DNA of 64,000 nt from Parahaliea aestuarii (GTDB lineage Bacteria > Pseudomonadota > Gammaproteobacteria > Pseudomonadales > Halieaceae): positions 62,001 through 126,000 of the forward strand of contig NZ_VRYZ01000007.1 of NCBI RefSeq assembly GCF_008064635.1, in the 5' to 3' direction. Position numbers and translations under genes: made by a program. Of the stretch, positions 27,863-35,647 are shown piece after piece. The notes beneath the pieces were generated by a model that worked only from the letters and a program-made list of their open reading frames with translations, had not been told where the DNA came from and did no database searches. The stretch's first letter is position 1, and each line of letters starts with the position of its first letter.

Positions 27863-27895
27863 GTGAGGGTCTAGGTGAGGGGCCAGGCGAAGGTC
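27860..27895 (+). repeat. Three tandem 12-bp units
   Basis: TAGGTGAGGGTC, TAGGTGAGGGGC and CAGGCGAAGGTC follow one another from the DUF2788 stop codon. The first two differ at one base, the third is more diverged. The unit keeps TAG in frame, so the first two units each supply a stop codon. Confidence 0.7.
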
Positions 27896-27908
27896 CATGA
27901 CAGGGTAT

Positions 27909-27927
27909 AGCCGGGGAAGCCCCGGCT
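27909..27927. terminator. Stable hairpin between convergent genes
   Basis: AGCCGGGG-AAG-CCCCGGCT is a perfect 8-bp stem with a 3-base loop between the convergent DUF2788 and BON-LysM genes. It may stop transcription both ways, but no T run follows on either strand. Confidence 0.45.
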
Positions 27928-27941
27928 GCATAAGGCGGTGT

Positions 27942-28475
27942 CTACAACGCCGGAATCCGCAAACTCTGCCCGGGATAGATTTTGTCCGGATCCTTGAGTA
28001 TGGGCTCGTTGGCCTTGAAGATCACCATGTACTTGCCGGCATCACCGTAGTGGGCCTTGGCGATGGCGCCCAGGGTGTCGCCGGACTGCACGGTATAGAA
28101 CGCCGACTCGCCGGCAGGGCTCGCCGCAGGTTCTGCGCCACTGGCCGTGGCTGCAGCGGGAGCGTCCACCGACAGCTGGCAATCCACCTGGGCAATACCG
28201 TGCTGGTTGCCGGCGCAGAGTACGATTTTCTCCAGTGCCTCCTGGCTGGGGGCGGACCCTCTGAGCGTGGCCTTGTCACCGCTGACACTGACCTCGACCT
28301 GCTCACCGTCGATATCAAGTTCAGCCACCATACGGCTGATATTCTGCTGGCGCAGTTCATTCATGCGCTCCGGGGATATTTCCACCGGCTTGTTGATGTC
28401 CGGATTGTCGGTGCTGCCCAGTACTTTCTCGGTCAGCTTTTCTCCGGCCTCACTCACAAAATCGAATAATCCCAT
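27942..28475 (-). CDS. BON-LysM protein, Kbp (YgaU)-like
   Basis: A 177-residue protein of the E. coli Kbp/YgaU type, a cytoplasmic potassium-binding protein. It starts [14 protein letters not shown] as in Kbp, has a BON domain (about 40-105) and a C-terminal LysM domain (about 125-176, [20 protein letters not shown] and [10 protein letters not shown]). A 20-residue Ala/Pro/Ser-rich linker between the domains makes it longer than the 149-residue E. coli protein. No signal peptide is seen, in keeping with a cytoplasmic place. ATG 28475 fits the family start; the upstream open frame is unrelated. Confidence 0.88.
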   Translation of the reverse strand: MGLFDFVSEAGEKLTEKVLGSTDNPDINKPVEISPERMNELRQQNISRMVAELDIDGEQVEVSVSGDKATLRGSAPSQEALEKIVLCAGNQHGIAQVDCQLSVDAPAAATASGAEPAASPAGESAFYTVQSGDTLGAIAKAHYGDAGKYMVIFKANEPILKDPDKIYPGQSLRIPAL

Positions 28476-28593
28476 GGTCCCATCCACTCCTGTCCTGAAT
28501 AAACACAGCCACCGACGCTGGTGGCCTGCATCCACTATAGTCCAGGATGTCACCGGGCGTACCATCACAACACCGGAATGCAAGGAGAACAAC

Positions 28594-29118
28594 ATGAGGC
28601 GAATAGCCTTGATTCAGGGCGACATCACCGACGCCAGCGTGGACGCCATTGTAAACGCCGCCAACGAGGGCATGCTGGGTGGCGGCGGCGTGGACGGGGC
28701 GATCCATCGGGCCGCCGGGCCCGCTCTTCTGGCCGCATGCCGCGAGGTGGCCGCAGTCAACGGCGTGCGCTGCCCCACCGGCGAAGCGAGAATAACCGCG
28801 GCAGGGGCACTGGATGCGCGGTATGTTATCCACACTGTCGGCCCGCGTTACGGAATCGACCCGGCACCGGCTCAGCTGCTGGCCGATGCCTACCGGAGCA
28901 CATACCGGCTGGCACTGGAAAATGACTGTGTCAGCCTCGCCGTACCCGCCATCTCCTGCGGCGTCTACGGCTACCCTCTGGAAGAAGCGGCGACAATCGC
29001 CGTGGGCGTCAGCCTGGAAGATGAGTTCCAGCCGCTGGCGATCACTTTCTACCTGTTCAACGCGGCGATCCACCGCATCTGGGAAGCCGAACTGCAGGCG
29101 GCAGAGGGCCGGGCCTGA
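28594..29118 (+). CDS. Macrodomain protein, O-acetyl-ADP-ribose deacetylase type
   Basis: A single macrodomain of 174 residues, YmdB/MacroD-like. The ADP-ribose-binding patterns are all present: [21 protein letters not shown] (in part), [18 protein letters not shown] and the [15 protein letters not shown] strand, then [13 protein letters not shown]. Such enzymes hydrolyse O-acetyl-ADP-ribose or remove ADP-ribose from acidic residues. Start ATG 28594 has AAGGAG six bases upstream. It diverges from the BON-LysM gene. No sirtuin or PARP-like gene is seen nearby. Confidence 0.92.
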   Translation: MRRIALIQGDITDASVDAIVNAANEGMLGGGGVDGAIHRAAGPALLAACREVAAVNGVRCPTGEARITAAGALDARYVIHTVGPRYGIDPAPAQLLADAYRSTYRLALENDCVSLAVPAISCGVYGYPLEEAATIAVGVSLEDEFQPLAITFYLFNAAIHRIWEAELQAAEGRA

Positions 29119-29169
29119 GCAGCGACCGCAGCCCTGGCGATAGCAGCCGCGAGCACCGCCAGCCGCGTC

Positions 29170-32100
29170 TCAATGCCGGGCTTCCAGCGCCTGCATTTCC
29201 CGGGCGATCGCACCGGGCGAGCCGGTGCGCCGCGCCAGCAGGTTATAGAGCCCGGGCACCACGTAGAGGGTGAACAGGGTCGCGGTGGCCACGCCGAACA
29301 GAATCACCGCGCCCAGCACATTGCGGCTCGCAGAACCCGGCCCGGTCATCAGCAACAACGGCAGGGCGCCGACCAGGGTGGACACGGTGGTCATCAGCAC
29401 CGGGCGCAGGCGCAGGCCACAGGCATCGACGATGGCTTCCCGGAACTCCCGGCCCTCATCGCGCAACTGGTTGATGAACTCCACCAGCAGAATCCCGTTC
29501 TTGGTGGCGATACCGATCAGCATCAACAGCCCGATCTGGCTGAAGATATTGAACGACTGCCCGGTGATTACCAGCCCGGCCAGGCCGCCGACAATGGCCA
29601 GCGGGACCGTCACCATAATGATGGTGGGGTGGACAAAACTCTCGAACTGGGCCGCCATGACCAGGAAGGTCACCAGCAGTGCCATGCCGAAGGTGGCGTA
29701 AATGGCCCCGGTGGACTCCTTGTAGTTCAGGGACTCGCCTTTGTAATCCACTTTGGCCGATACCGGCAGTTCGCTTCTTGCCACATTCTCGAGAAAGGCC
29801 AGCGCATCGCCCAGGGCGACACCCGGGGCGAGGCTCCCCTCAATGGTCACGGCGCGCATGCGGTTGTAGCGGTGCAGGGCGGGAATGCTGGCCACGCTCT
29901 CCAGCGACAGCAGATTGGCCAATTGCACCAGCTCCCCCTGGTCGCCGCGCACGAATACGTTGCGGATGTCGTCGGGGCTACTGCGCTGGGACGGCTCCAG
30001 CTGCACAATCACCGGGTATTCCTCGCCGCGGTCACTGAAGGTCGTGGCCTCCTGTTCCGCCATCAGGGCCTGCAGCGCTTCGCCCAGTTCCTGCGCACTT
30101 ACCCCCAGGGCGGCGGCACGGGCCAGATCGGTTTTCACGTGCAGCTGCTGCTGGTTCTTGCGCAGGTCGCTGTCCAGACTGCCAAACAGGCCGCTGTCCC
30201 GCGCGGCATCGACAACGGTATCCCGCCAATCGGCCAGACTGTTGTAGTCCGGCCCCTGCAGCACAAATTCCACCGGCGTGCTGGCGCCGCGCTGACCCAG
30301 CCCCGCCGGCAGGAAGGTCATAATGGAAACACCCGGCAGGTCACGCCAGTAGCCCACCATATCGTTGCGCATGTCGAAGGCCGAGAAGTCCCGCTCGGTC
30401 GAGCTGACCAGCGACACACGGGCAAAGGCGGCATCGGGTGTGGTATCCCTGAAGGAGGGTGACACAAACAGCACCCGCGGAATGGTGCCATCCTTCTGGC
30501 GTTCCAGCAGCGGCGCCTGCATTTCGGCAATGATGTCGCGCATGGTATTGACGTTGGTCCCGGTATCCGCACGGATGGCCACCATGACCGAATCCTGGTC
30601 TTCCACCGGTACCTGTTCCAGTTGCAGTGAACCCGCCTCGTGCCAGGCGAGCAGTACCGCCAGCACCACCACGCCGACCATCAGCAGGGGATGGCGCAGG
30701 CTCCACTCGAGGCTGCGTCGATAGGACCTCGCCAGGGCATCCAGAAACCGCTCGGTCCCGCGGTGCAGCCAGGACTTGCGCTCCTTGGCCCGCATCAACT
30801 TGCTGCACAGCATGGGCACCAGGCTCAGGGCCAGCACCGACGAGGCGATCACGGAGACACTGATGGCCACCGCCAGCTCGGAAAACAGGCGCCCGGTCAT
30901 GTCTTCCATGAAGACGATCGGCGAGAAAACAGCGAGGATAACGGCGGTGGTGGCGACCACGGCAAAACCCACCTGGCTGGCACCGCGGCTGGCGGCCAGC
31001 AGCGGCGGTTCACCCTCTTCGATGCGCCGGTGAATGTTCTCCAGCACCACAATGGCATCGTCCACCACCAGCCCGATGGCCAGCACCATGGCCAGCAGGG
31101 TGATCAGGTTGATGGAGTAACCAAAGGCCAGCAGGGCGATGCAGCCCGCCAGCAGCGACAGCGGAATACACACCACCGGCACCAGGGTGGCCCGGAACGC
31201 CCCCAGGAACAGGAAAATCACCAGGGCCACCAGGGCGGTGGTAATCAGGAGAGTCCAGTACACACCGCCGATGGCCGAGCGGATAAAGGCCGAGGCATCC
31301 CCGGAGGGGGTGATACCCATGCCCTCAGGCAAGTCCTGGCGAATGGCCTCGATCTCCCGGTGCACGGCGTCCAGCACTTCAACCGTGTTGGCATTGGACT
31401 GTTTCACCACCCCCAGGGCCATACTTTCCCGGCCGTTGGTGATGAACAGCCGGCGGGTATCTTCACTGCCCAGGGCAACCCGCGCCACTTCGCCCAGGCG
31501 CACCAGGTGGCCGTCTTCGCCGCGGGTGATGACCAGCTGCCGGAAGTCCTGCTCGCTGTGGTAGGCCCGCTGCAGGCGCAGCGGGAATTCCATCGCCGTG
31601 GATTCCACCAGACCGGCGGGCAGCTCGATATTCTCGCGCTGCAGCGCGTCCATTACATCGCCGATACTGAGCCGCCGGGCGTTCAGTTTGTGGCGGTCGA
31701 TCCAGATGCGCATGGAGCGGGCGCCACCGCCGTAGGTATTGACCGAGGCCACCCCGTCGAGGGCGGCAAAGCGGTCGCGCAGGTAGCGCTCCGCGTAGTC
31801 CACCACCTCCACCTGCGGCAGGTTGCTGCTTTCAACGCTGATAAAGACGATCGGCGAGGCGTCGCTGTCCGCCTTGGACACTGTCGGGCTCTCTGCCTCC
31901 TCCGGCAGGCGTCCCAGGGCCCGCGACACCTTGTCGCGAACGTCGTTGGCGGCGGCATCGAGGTCGCGGGACAGATTGAATTCGATATTGATATTGGAGC
32001 GGCCATCGATGCTGCTGGAGCGGATGGCCCGCACCCCCTCGATACCGCCCAGCTCGTCCTCCAGCACCTGGGTAATGCGCGATTCCACCACGTCAGCCGC

Positions 32101-32262
32101 GGCGCCCCGGTAGGTGGTGCTGACCGACACCGCCGGGATCGTCACATCGGGATATTCGCGGGTGGAAAGCTGGGTGAAGGCCATCACGCCGAACACCGCC
32201 AGCAGCAGCGCCAGTACCGTGGCAAAGACCGGCCGCTGGACCGACAGATTGGAGAGCTTCAC
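29170..32262 (-). CDS. RND (HAE1-type) efflux permease
   Basis: An inner-membrane proton-driven efflux transporter of 1030 residues. It starts MKLSNLSVQRPVFATVLALLL, has twelve predicted helices with two large periplasmic loops (about 40-330 and 550-860), and the proton-relay segment LAIGLVVDDAIVVLENIHR near 400, which carries the two Asp residues needed in AcrB-type pumps. The HAE1 group exports drugs, dyes and detergents. Its ATG overlaps the stop of the adaptor gene, forming an adaptor-permease operon without an outer-membrane channel gene, so a TolC-type protein must be encoded elsewhere. Confidence 0.94.
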   Translation of the reverse strand: MKLSNLSVQRPVFATVLALLLAVFGVMAFTQLSTREYPDVTIPAVSVSTTYRGAAADVVESRITQVLEDELGGIEGVRAIRSSSIDGRSNINIEFNLSRDLDAAANDVRDKVSRALGRLPEEAESPTVSKADSDASPIVFISVESSNLPQVEVVDYAERYLRDRFAALDGVASVNTYGGGARSMRIWIDRHKLNARRLSIGDVMDALQRENIELPAGLVESTAMEFPLRLQRAYHSEQDFRQLVITRGEDGHLVRLGEVARVALGSEDTRRLFITNGRESMALGVVKQSNANTVEVLDAVHREIEAIRQDLPEGMGITPSGDASAFIRSAIGGVYWTLLITTALVALVIFLFLGAFRATLVPVVCIPLSLLAGCIALLAFGYSINLITLLAMVLAIGLVVDDAIVVLENIHRRIEEGEPPLLAASRGASQVGFAVVATTAVILAVFSPIVFMEDMTGRLFSELAVAISVSVIASSVLALSLVPMLCSKLMRAKERKSWLHRGTERFLDALARSYRRSLEWSLRHPLLMVGVVVLAVLLAWHEAGSLQLEQVPVEDQDSVMVAIRADTGTNVNTMRDIIAEMQAPLLERQKDGTIPRVLFVSPSFRDTTPDAAFARVSLVSSTERDFSAFDMRNDMVGYWRDLPGVSIMTFLPAGLGQRGASTPVEFVLQGPDYNSLADWRDTVVDAARDSGLFGSLDSDLRKNQQQLHVKTDLARAAALGVSAQELGEALQALMAEQEATTFSDRGEEYPVIVQLEPSQRSSPDDIRNVFVRGDQGELVQLANLLSLESVASIPALHRYNRMRAVTIEGSLAPGVALGDALAFLENVARSELPVSAKVDYKGESLNYKESTGAIYATFGMALLVTFLVMAAQFESFVHPTIIMVTVPLAIVGGLAGLVITGQSFNIFSQIGLLMLIGIATKNGILLVEFINQLRDEGREFREAIVDACGLRLRPVLMTTVSTLVGALPLLLMTGPGSASRNVLGAVILFGVATATLFTLYVVPGLYNLLARRTGSPGAIAREMQALEARH

Positions 32263-33323
32263 GGTGCGTTACCCAGTTCAACCTGCCCGGTGGCCTGCAT
32301 CACTGCTACGGGAATACCGGGGCGCAGGTTGACCTGCCCGCGAATGACGACGGGCTGCCCTGATTCAATCCCCCCTTCGATCACCACACCGCCGCCCACC
32401 CGGCGCGCCACCTCCACCGGCACCCGCACCGCCAGATTGTCGGCGTCCACGCTGTAGACGTAACTCGACTGGCCATCCTGGATCAGGGTCTGCTCTGGCA
32501 GCACCAGGGCCGAGGTCTCCCCGGCCAGCAGGTCGACCGTCAACAGCATCCCCGGGCGCAGGCGACCGCTGGCGTTATCCAGCACTCCGCGCACGGTTAC
32601 CGCCCGCGTGATGGGGTCCACCCGGGTACCGACACTGCGCACCGTGGCGACAAACACGTCCTCCGGCCAGGCCGGGCTGTAGGCCTCTACCCGGTCCCCT
32701 ACCCCAATCCGTGACAGGTAGACTTCAGGGATGGTGAAATCCATCTTGAGGCGGCGGGTATCGTCCAGCTCTGTGACCACCGTGCCGGGCGTGATCAGCG
32801 CGCCGACACTCACCTGACGGAAGCCGAGCGTACCGGAAAACGGCGCGTGCAGGCGATGATCTGCCAGCGCGGCCCGGGCCTGGTCCAGGCGGGCCTCTTC
32901 GGCGGAGACATTGGCCCTGGCGATATCGAGGGCCGCGCGGGTGGAGATATCCGCTCCCAGCCGGCCCAGGCGTTCCAGATCCAGGGTCGCCTCGCGCAGG
33001 GAGGCCTCCACCTCGCGCACCCGGGCCGCGGGTTCGGTGGTATCCAGTTCCAGCAGCAGCTGCCCCTTCTCCACGGTGTCGCCATCGTCAAAATGCACGG
33101 CGCTCACTTTGCCGCTGGTCACCCGGGCGGTGAGCACAACGGACTCAAAGGCGCTGAGGGTGGCAACGGATTCGATACGGTCTTCGATGGTGGAGGGCTG
33201 CGCAGTCCACAGCTCAACCGGCACCGCACGCACCGTGCGCTCGGGGGCCGGCGCCGCAGATTTCTCACAACCAGCAACGGCAAGCAGGATCAGGCCCAGG
33301 GGCCAGAATTTTCGTAGATTCAT
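32259..33323 (-). CDS. RND efflux periplasmic adaptor (MFP)
   Basis: The membrane fusion protein of the pump, 354 residues. The N-terminus is a lipoprotein signal, LILLAVAGCEKS with Cys19, so it is probably inner-membrane anchored. The barrel-sandwich hybrid and alpha-hairpin regions are visible (VLTARVTSGKVSAVHFDDGDTVEKGQLL in part, then a coiled region around 100-155, then HAPFSGTLGFRQVSVGALITPG in part). The stop overlaps the permease start by four bases. There is no local regulator gene; the substrate cannot be told. Confidence 0.92.
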   Translation of the reverse strand: MNLRKFWPLGLILLAVAGCEKSAAPAPERTVRAVPVELWTAQPSTIEDRIESVATLSAFESVVLTARVTSGKVSAVHFDDGDTVEKGQLLLELDTTEPAARVREVEASLREATLDLERLGRLGADISTRAALDIARANVSAEEARLDQARAALADHRLHAPFSGTLGFRQVSVGALITPGTVVTELDDTRRLKMDFTIPEVYLSRIGVGDRVEAYSPAWPEDVFVATVRSVGTRVDPITRAVTVRGVLDNASGRLRPGMLLTVDLLAGETSALVLPEQTLIQDGQSSYVYSVDADNLAVRVPVEVARRVGGGVVIEGGIESGQPVVIRGQVNLRPGIPVAVMQATGQVELGNAP

Positions 33324-33402
33324 GGGTTCGCAATCGGCAGCGGGAGCAACGCCGCTTGGACAGGCAACGGCCCCGAAAGTTCGTCAGAGTAAGTTACAGA
33401 TA

Positions 33403-34554
33403 TCAGGCCAGTGCATCGAGCACCCTGGGCAGGGCATCGACGTACATCTGGACGTCTTCCAGGCGGCCCATGCTAACACGCGACCAGTGCGTATAGTCGC
33501 GGTAGATACCGCGGATCATCACCTTGTGCTCCGCCATCGCCGCCCGGAACGCCTCAGCGTCGATAGTACCCAGATCAACGAACATGAAATTGGTCTGCGA
33601 GGGCAGTGCCGTCAGCCCGCTGGCCTTTATCGCTTCCCCGACCATGTCTCGCGCCTCGCGGATTCTGGCCCGCGACATATCCATGAAGGCGCGATCTTCA
33701 TAGCTGGCAATCGCCGCCGCCAGACCGGCCTGGTTAAGGCCGTACCAGCCGATTCCGTAGCGCTCCATGGACGCAATGATGTCCGGCGGCGCAATCAGGT
33801 AGCCCACCCGCAGGCCGGCCATGCCGTAAATCTTGGAGAAGGTACGCGCCACGATGACCCGATGCCCCTGCCTGACCAGCGGGATCATGCTGTTCTGCTC
33901 CGGCATTTCGGTGAGTTCGTTGTAGGCTTCGTCGGCCAGCACCAGCGCTTTCTTCGAGGCCTTGATACAGAAATCACGCATCCTGGCCGGTTCCAGCAAC
34001 AGGCCGGTGGGATTGTTGGGATTGGTCACCTGCACCATGGCGATGCCGTCGTCGATGGCTGCGTACATGGCGTCGAGGTCGATGCCCATATCGGCCGTTT
34101 TCGGCGTGCGCACAATCTCGCCCAGGGCCTGCTGCTCGATGGCCCGGGCGGTGGTGTCCCAGAACAGGTCAGGGCCGAGGATATTACCGCTCTGCCCGGC
34201 CATCACCGCCGCCGCCACCAGGCCGCCACTGGATCCCGAGCTGAGCGTGACGTACTCGGGGCTGAGGCCGTGGTACTCGGCGATCATGGTGCGCAACTTC
34301 AGCGCACTGTCATCGACATAGTAGGCCCCCTGGGCACTGGCCTCGGCCAGCGCCTTGAGCGCGGCAGGGCTCGGACCGTAGGGGTTTTCGTTGGCGTTGA
34401 GACGGGCGACGCCGGGCGGCGGCCCGTAGCGCACGCTGGGGCGCAGAGGCGAGGGCTTCGCGGTAGCCGCCCGGGCCAGCCCCACTCCGCTGGCCAGCGT
34501 GGCGGCGCCGGCAACGGCACCGAGAAACATTCTGCGATTCAGCGAGACTGACAT
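33403..34554 (-). CDS. Tat-exported PLP aminotransferase (HisC-like)
   Basis: A fold-type I PLP enzyme of 383 residues, most like histidinol-phosphate aminotransferases. It carries a twin-arginine signal: LNRRMFLGA at 5-13, a hydrophobic stretch to about 27 and an ARA-A cleavage site. Enzyme landmarks are ANENPYGPSP at 54-63, NPNNPTG at 178-184, ADEAYNEL at 207-214 and the Schiff-base Lys in RTFSKIYGMAGLRVGY (K241). Tat export fits a cofactor bound before transport. ATG 34554 has GGGAG seven bases upstream. Periplasmic PLP aminotransferases are uncommon; the substrate is unknown. A TauE-type permease gene lies 46 bases upstream on the same strand. Confidence 0.88.
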   Translation of the reverse strand: MSVSLNRRMFLGAVAGAATLASGVGLARAATAKPSPLRPSVRYGPPPGVARLNANENPYGPSPAALKALAEASAQGAYYVDDSALKLRTMIAEYHGLSPEYVTLSSGSSGGLVAAAVMAGQSGNILGPDLFWDTTARAIEQQALGEIVRTPKTADMGIDLDAMYAAIDDGIAMVQVTNPNNPTGLLLEPARMRDFCIKASKKALVLADEAYNELTEMPEQNSMIPLVRQGHRVIVARTFSKIYGMAGLRVGYLIAPPDIIASMERYGIGWYGLNQAGLAAAIASYEDRAFMDMSRARIREARDMVGEAIKASGLTALPSQTNFMFVDLGTIDAEAFRAAMAEHKVMIRGIYRDYTHWSRVSMGRLEDVQMYVDALPRVLDALA

Positions 34555-34600
34555 GGCTTGCTCCCTATTCCCTGTTAGATTTCTAGCGTCATCAATGCGT

Positions 34601-35416
34601 TCAAGCCTTGGCGTACATCGCCATTGCAACCAGCACCAGGTAAACACCGAAAGCGCGCTTGAGCTGGCGCTCGTCCAGGCGGTGCGCCAGACGCGCACCG
34701 ATGGGGGCTGTGACCAGCGAGCAGGCAGCCACCGCCAGTAACGCCGGGACGTTGATGTAGCCGATGGAACCCCGGGGCAGGTTTTCCGTTCCCAGCCCCA
34801 GCAGCATGAAGCCGATGGCGCCCGGTATCGCGATCAGCACCCCCACGCCAGAGGCCGTGGCCACGGCCTGGTGCACGGGCCGGTTGCACAGCACCATGGT
34901 CAATACCGTCGCGGTGCCGCCGCCAATACCGAGCAGGGAGGAAAATCCACCGAGGGCGCTGGCCAGCAGTGCCCGCCCTGGCCCCACGGGCATGGCCAGC
35001 TTGCCCTTGAAGCGCTGGAAGGCATCCGGAAACAGGAAGTACACCGAGTACAGCAGCACGCCGATGGCGAACACCAGAATCAGTTCGCTACCGTCGACCA
35101 ACGAGGCCACCAGCAGGCCGCCCCCCACGCCCACCAGTAGCCACAGAGACCAGTCCCGCAGCAACTGAAAGTCGACTGCCCCGCGCCTGGCGTGAGCAGT
35201 CATGGCGCACGCAGAGGACACCACGATCGTGGCCAGCGATGTCCCCACGGCCACCAGCATCAGGTGGTCGGTCTGATCGGTCAGGAAGGGAAATACCGCC
35301 AGCAGGGCCGGCACCACGACAAACCCGCCGCCAACGCCGAACAGTCCGGCGGTCAGCCCCGCGACAATGCCTGCACCGGACAACAAAGCCAGAAACATCA
35401 GCATTTCGGAGCCCAT
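34601..35416 (-). CDS. TauE/SafE-family membrane permease
   Basis: A 271-residue integral membrane protein with about eight helices and the TauE/SafE repeat patterns GLTAGLFGVGGGFVVVPAL near the start and LGGFSSLLGIGGGTATV in the second half. The family exports sulfite or sulfoacetate, or carries other organic anions. The start at ATG 35416 is uncertain; ATG 35404 (MLMFLALL) is also possible, and neither has a well-spaced ribosome-binding site. It precedes the Tat aminotransferase on the same strand and may move its substrate or product, which is inference. Confidence 0.85.
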   Translation of the reverse strand: MGSEMLMFLALLSGAGIVAGLTAGLFGVGGGFVVVPALLAVFPFLTDQTDHLMLVAVGTSLATIVVSSACAMTAHARRGAVDFQLLRDWSLWLLVGVGGGLLVASLVDGSELILVFAIGVLLYSVYFLFPDAFQRFKGKLAMPVGPGRALLASALGGFSSLLGIGGGTATVLTMVLCNRPVHQAVATASGVGVLIAIPGAIGFMLLGLGTENLPRGSIGYINVPALLAVAACSLVTAPIGARLAHRLDERQLKRAFGVYLVLVAMAMYAKA

Positions 35417-35577
35417 TCCCTCATCCACCCGACACACGGCACGGTTTTGATCCTTCCTGCACTGATTTGGGCACGCAAAGCACGCAATTGGCCCGAAACT
35501 GTCGCTCCACCATTGCCACTGCAATTTTGATACCAGCGAGAGCCGGTCAGGAAAGGGAACGGCCTACCAAGGCCAAG

Positions 35578-35596
35578 GCAGGCGGGAGCCGCCTGC
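35578..35596. other. Hairpin 1 between permease and DUF885 genes
   Basis: GCAGGCGG-GAG-CCGCCTGC is a perfect 8-bp stem with a 3-base loop. It lies 17 bases from a second, stronger hairpin; neither has a T run. Confidence 0.5.
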
Positions 35597-35612
35597 AGGA
35601 GAGGTACTAGTG

Positions 35613-35639
35613 GGCCGGCGCGCTACACGCGCGCCGGCC
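35613..35639 (-). terminator. Strong hairpin after the DUF885 gene
   Basis: GGCCGGCGCGC-TACAC-GCGCGCCGGCC is a perfect 11-bp, all-GC stem with a 5-base loop, nine bases after the DUF885 stop on the minus strand. It lacks a T run, so it may work as a weak terminator or as a 3'-end protecting structure. Confidence 0.5.
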
Positions 35640-35647
35640 GGAGGTCA

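Noticed and set aside
30640-32457. 605-codon plus-strand frame opposite the RND permease
   Set aside because: The product is rich in Gln, His and Gly as expected for the mirror of an RND gene. No start site or domain supports it, and the permease is complete.
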